Source: Callipepla californica brunnescens
Taxonomy: Eukaryota; Chordata; Aves; Galliformes; Odontophoridae
NCBI GenBank assembly: GCA_023055505.1
Contig: JALIRH010000026.1
Location: forward strand, 6,587,591 to 6,651,590
Length of the DNA: 64,000 bases
Direction: 5' to 3'
The translations under genes were made by a program, and so were the position numbers. Shown here piece by piece: positions 63,676 to 64,000 of this stretch (position 1 is its first letter; each line of letters begins with the position of its first letter). The notes under the pieces are model-generated. The model was given only the letters and a program-made list of their open reading frames with translations. It did not search any database and was not told where the DNA came from.

Positions 63676-64000
63676 ATTGTGGCTCATTCCGTTTGATGAA
63701 AAGGTTTTTCTGCAATTTATCATACGTTTTTTTTCTTGAATTCTCTCTGTCCATATGTGCTGAACTCTCAGAGTTAATATTTATCCTAGGATTCAGAGCC
63801 TCTAAAGTAAAAAAAAAAAAATGTTTCCGTGCTTTCCTTGCTTGGGACCAACAACCTTTTTGCTTATGCAGTCTGAAAGTGAGTGCTCCTAGGTGCTCTT
63901 GTGCTGTAGGAAAGGAAAAGGAAGTTGTGTTTATCTGTCTGAACTGGAGCTGGGATGCTGATGTATTTTTAATCTATTAGATAATTTTGAAATCTATCTT
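63676..64000. other. Non-coding, nothing recognised
   Basis: A 13-base A run lies at about 63809-63821. No exon or repeat family is recognised up to the window edge. Confidence 0.5.

Overview
The window looks like avian nuclear DNA, most likely chicken or a close galliform relative. It is AT-rich and sparse in genes, with no CpG-island-like stretch. It carries 5'-truncated CR1 LINE tails, a short mariner derivative of the Galluhop/Mariner1_GG type known from chicken, and many short homopolymer and dinucleotide tracts. Family names come from remembered consensus patterns; no database search was possible.

The only protein-coding signal I can defend is at the left edge. Two exons on the + strand (462-608 and 689-829) are joined in phase 0 across an 80-bp T-rich intron. 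They end in a stop codon and a 3' UTR with a good polyadenylation signal at 1485-1490. They would encode the last 95 residues of a larger, largely helical protein that I do not recognise. Bases 1-461 appear to be the preceding intron.

From about 1.5 kb to the right end I find no exon, promoter, tRNA or other RNA gene that I can support. That part is intergenic DNA or one very long intron. Its recognisable contents are a deleted mariner copy at 11.35-11.9 kb with inverted ends and a remnant of the transposase helix-turn-helix; an ancient CR1/L3-like reverse-transcriptase relic on the minus strand at 17.6-17.9 kb; three CR1 3' ends on the + strand at 22.5-23.07, 51.8-52.3 and 62.82-62.98 kb; two probable MIR-type SINE fragments at 34.4 and 63.55 kb; a compound TG/TA microsatellite with a perfect palindrome at 53.5 kb; and several small tandem duplications and palindromes.

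Nothing here amounts to a multi-gene system. The observations most worth checking are the identity of the terminal exons and their possibly retainable intron, the mariner copy, the MIR-like fragments, and a few palindromic or motif-rich non-coding spots that could be regulatory. Most open reading frames in the non-coding part have the lengths and composition expected by chance.
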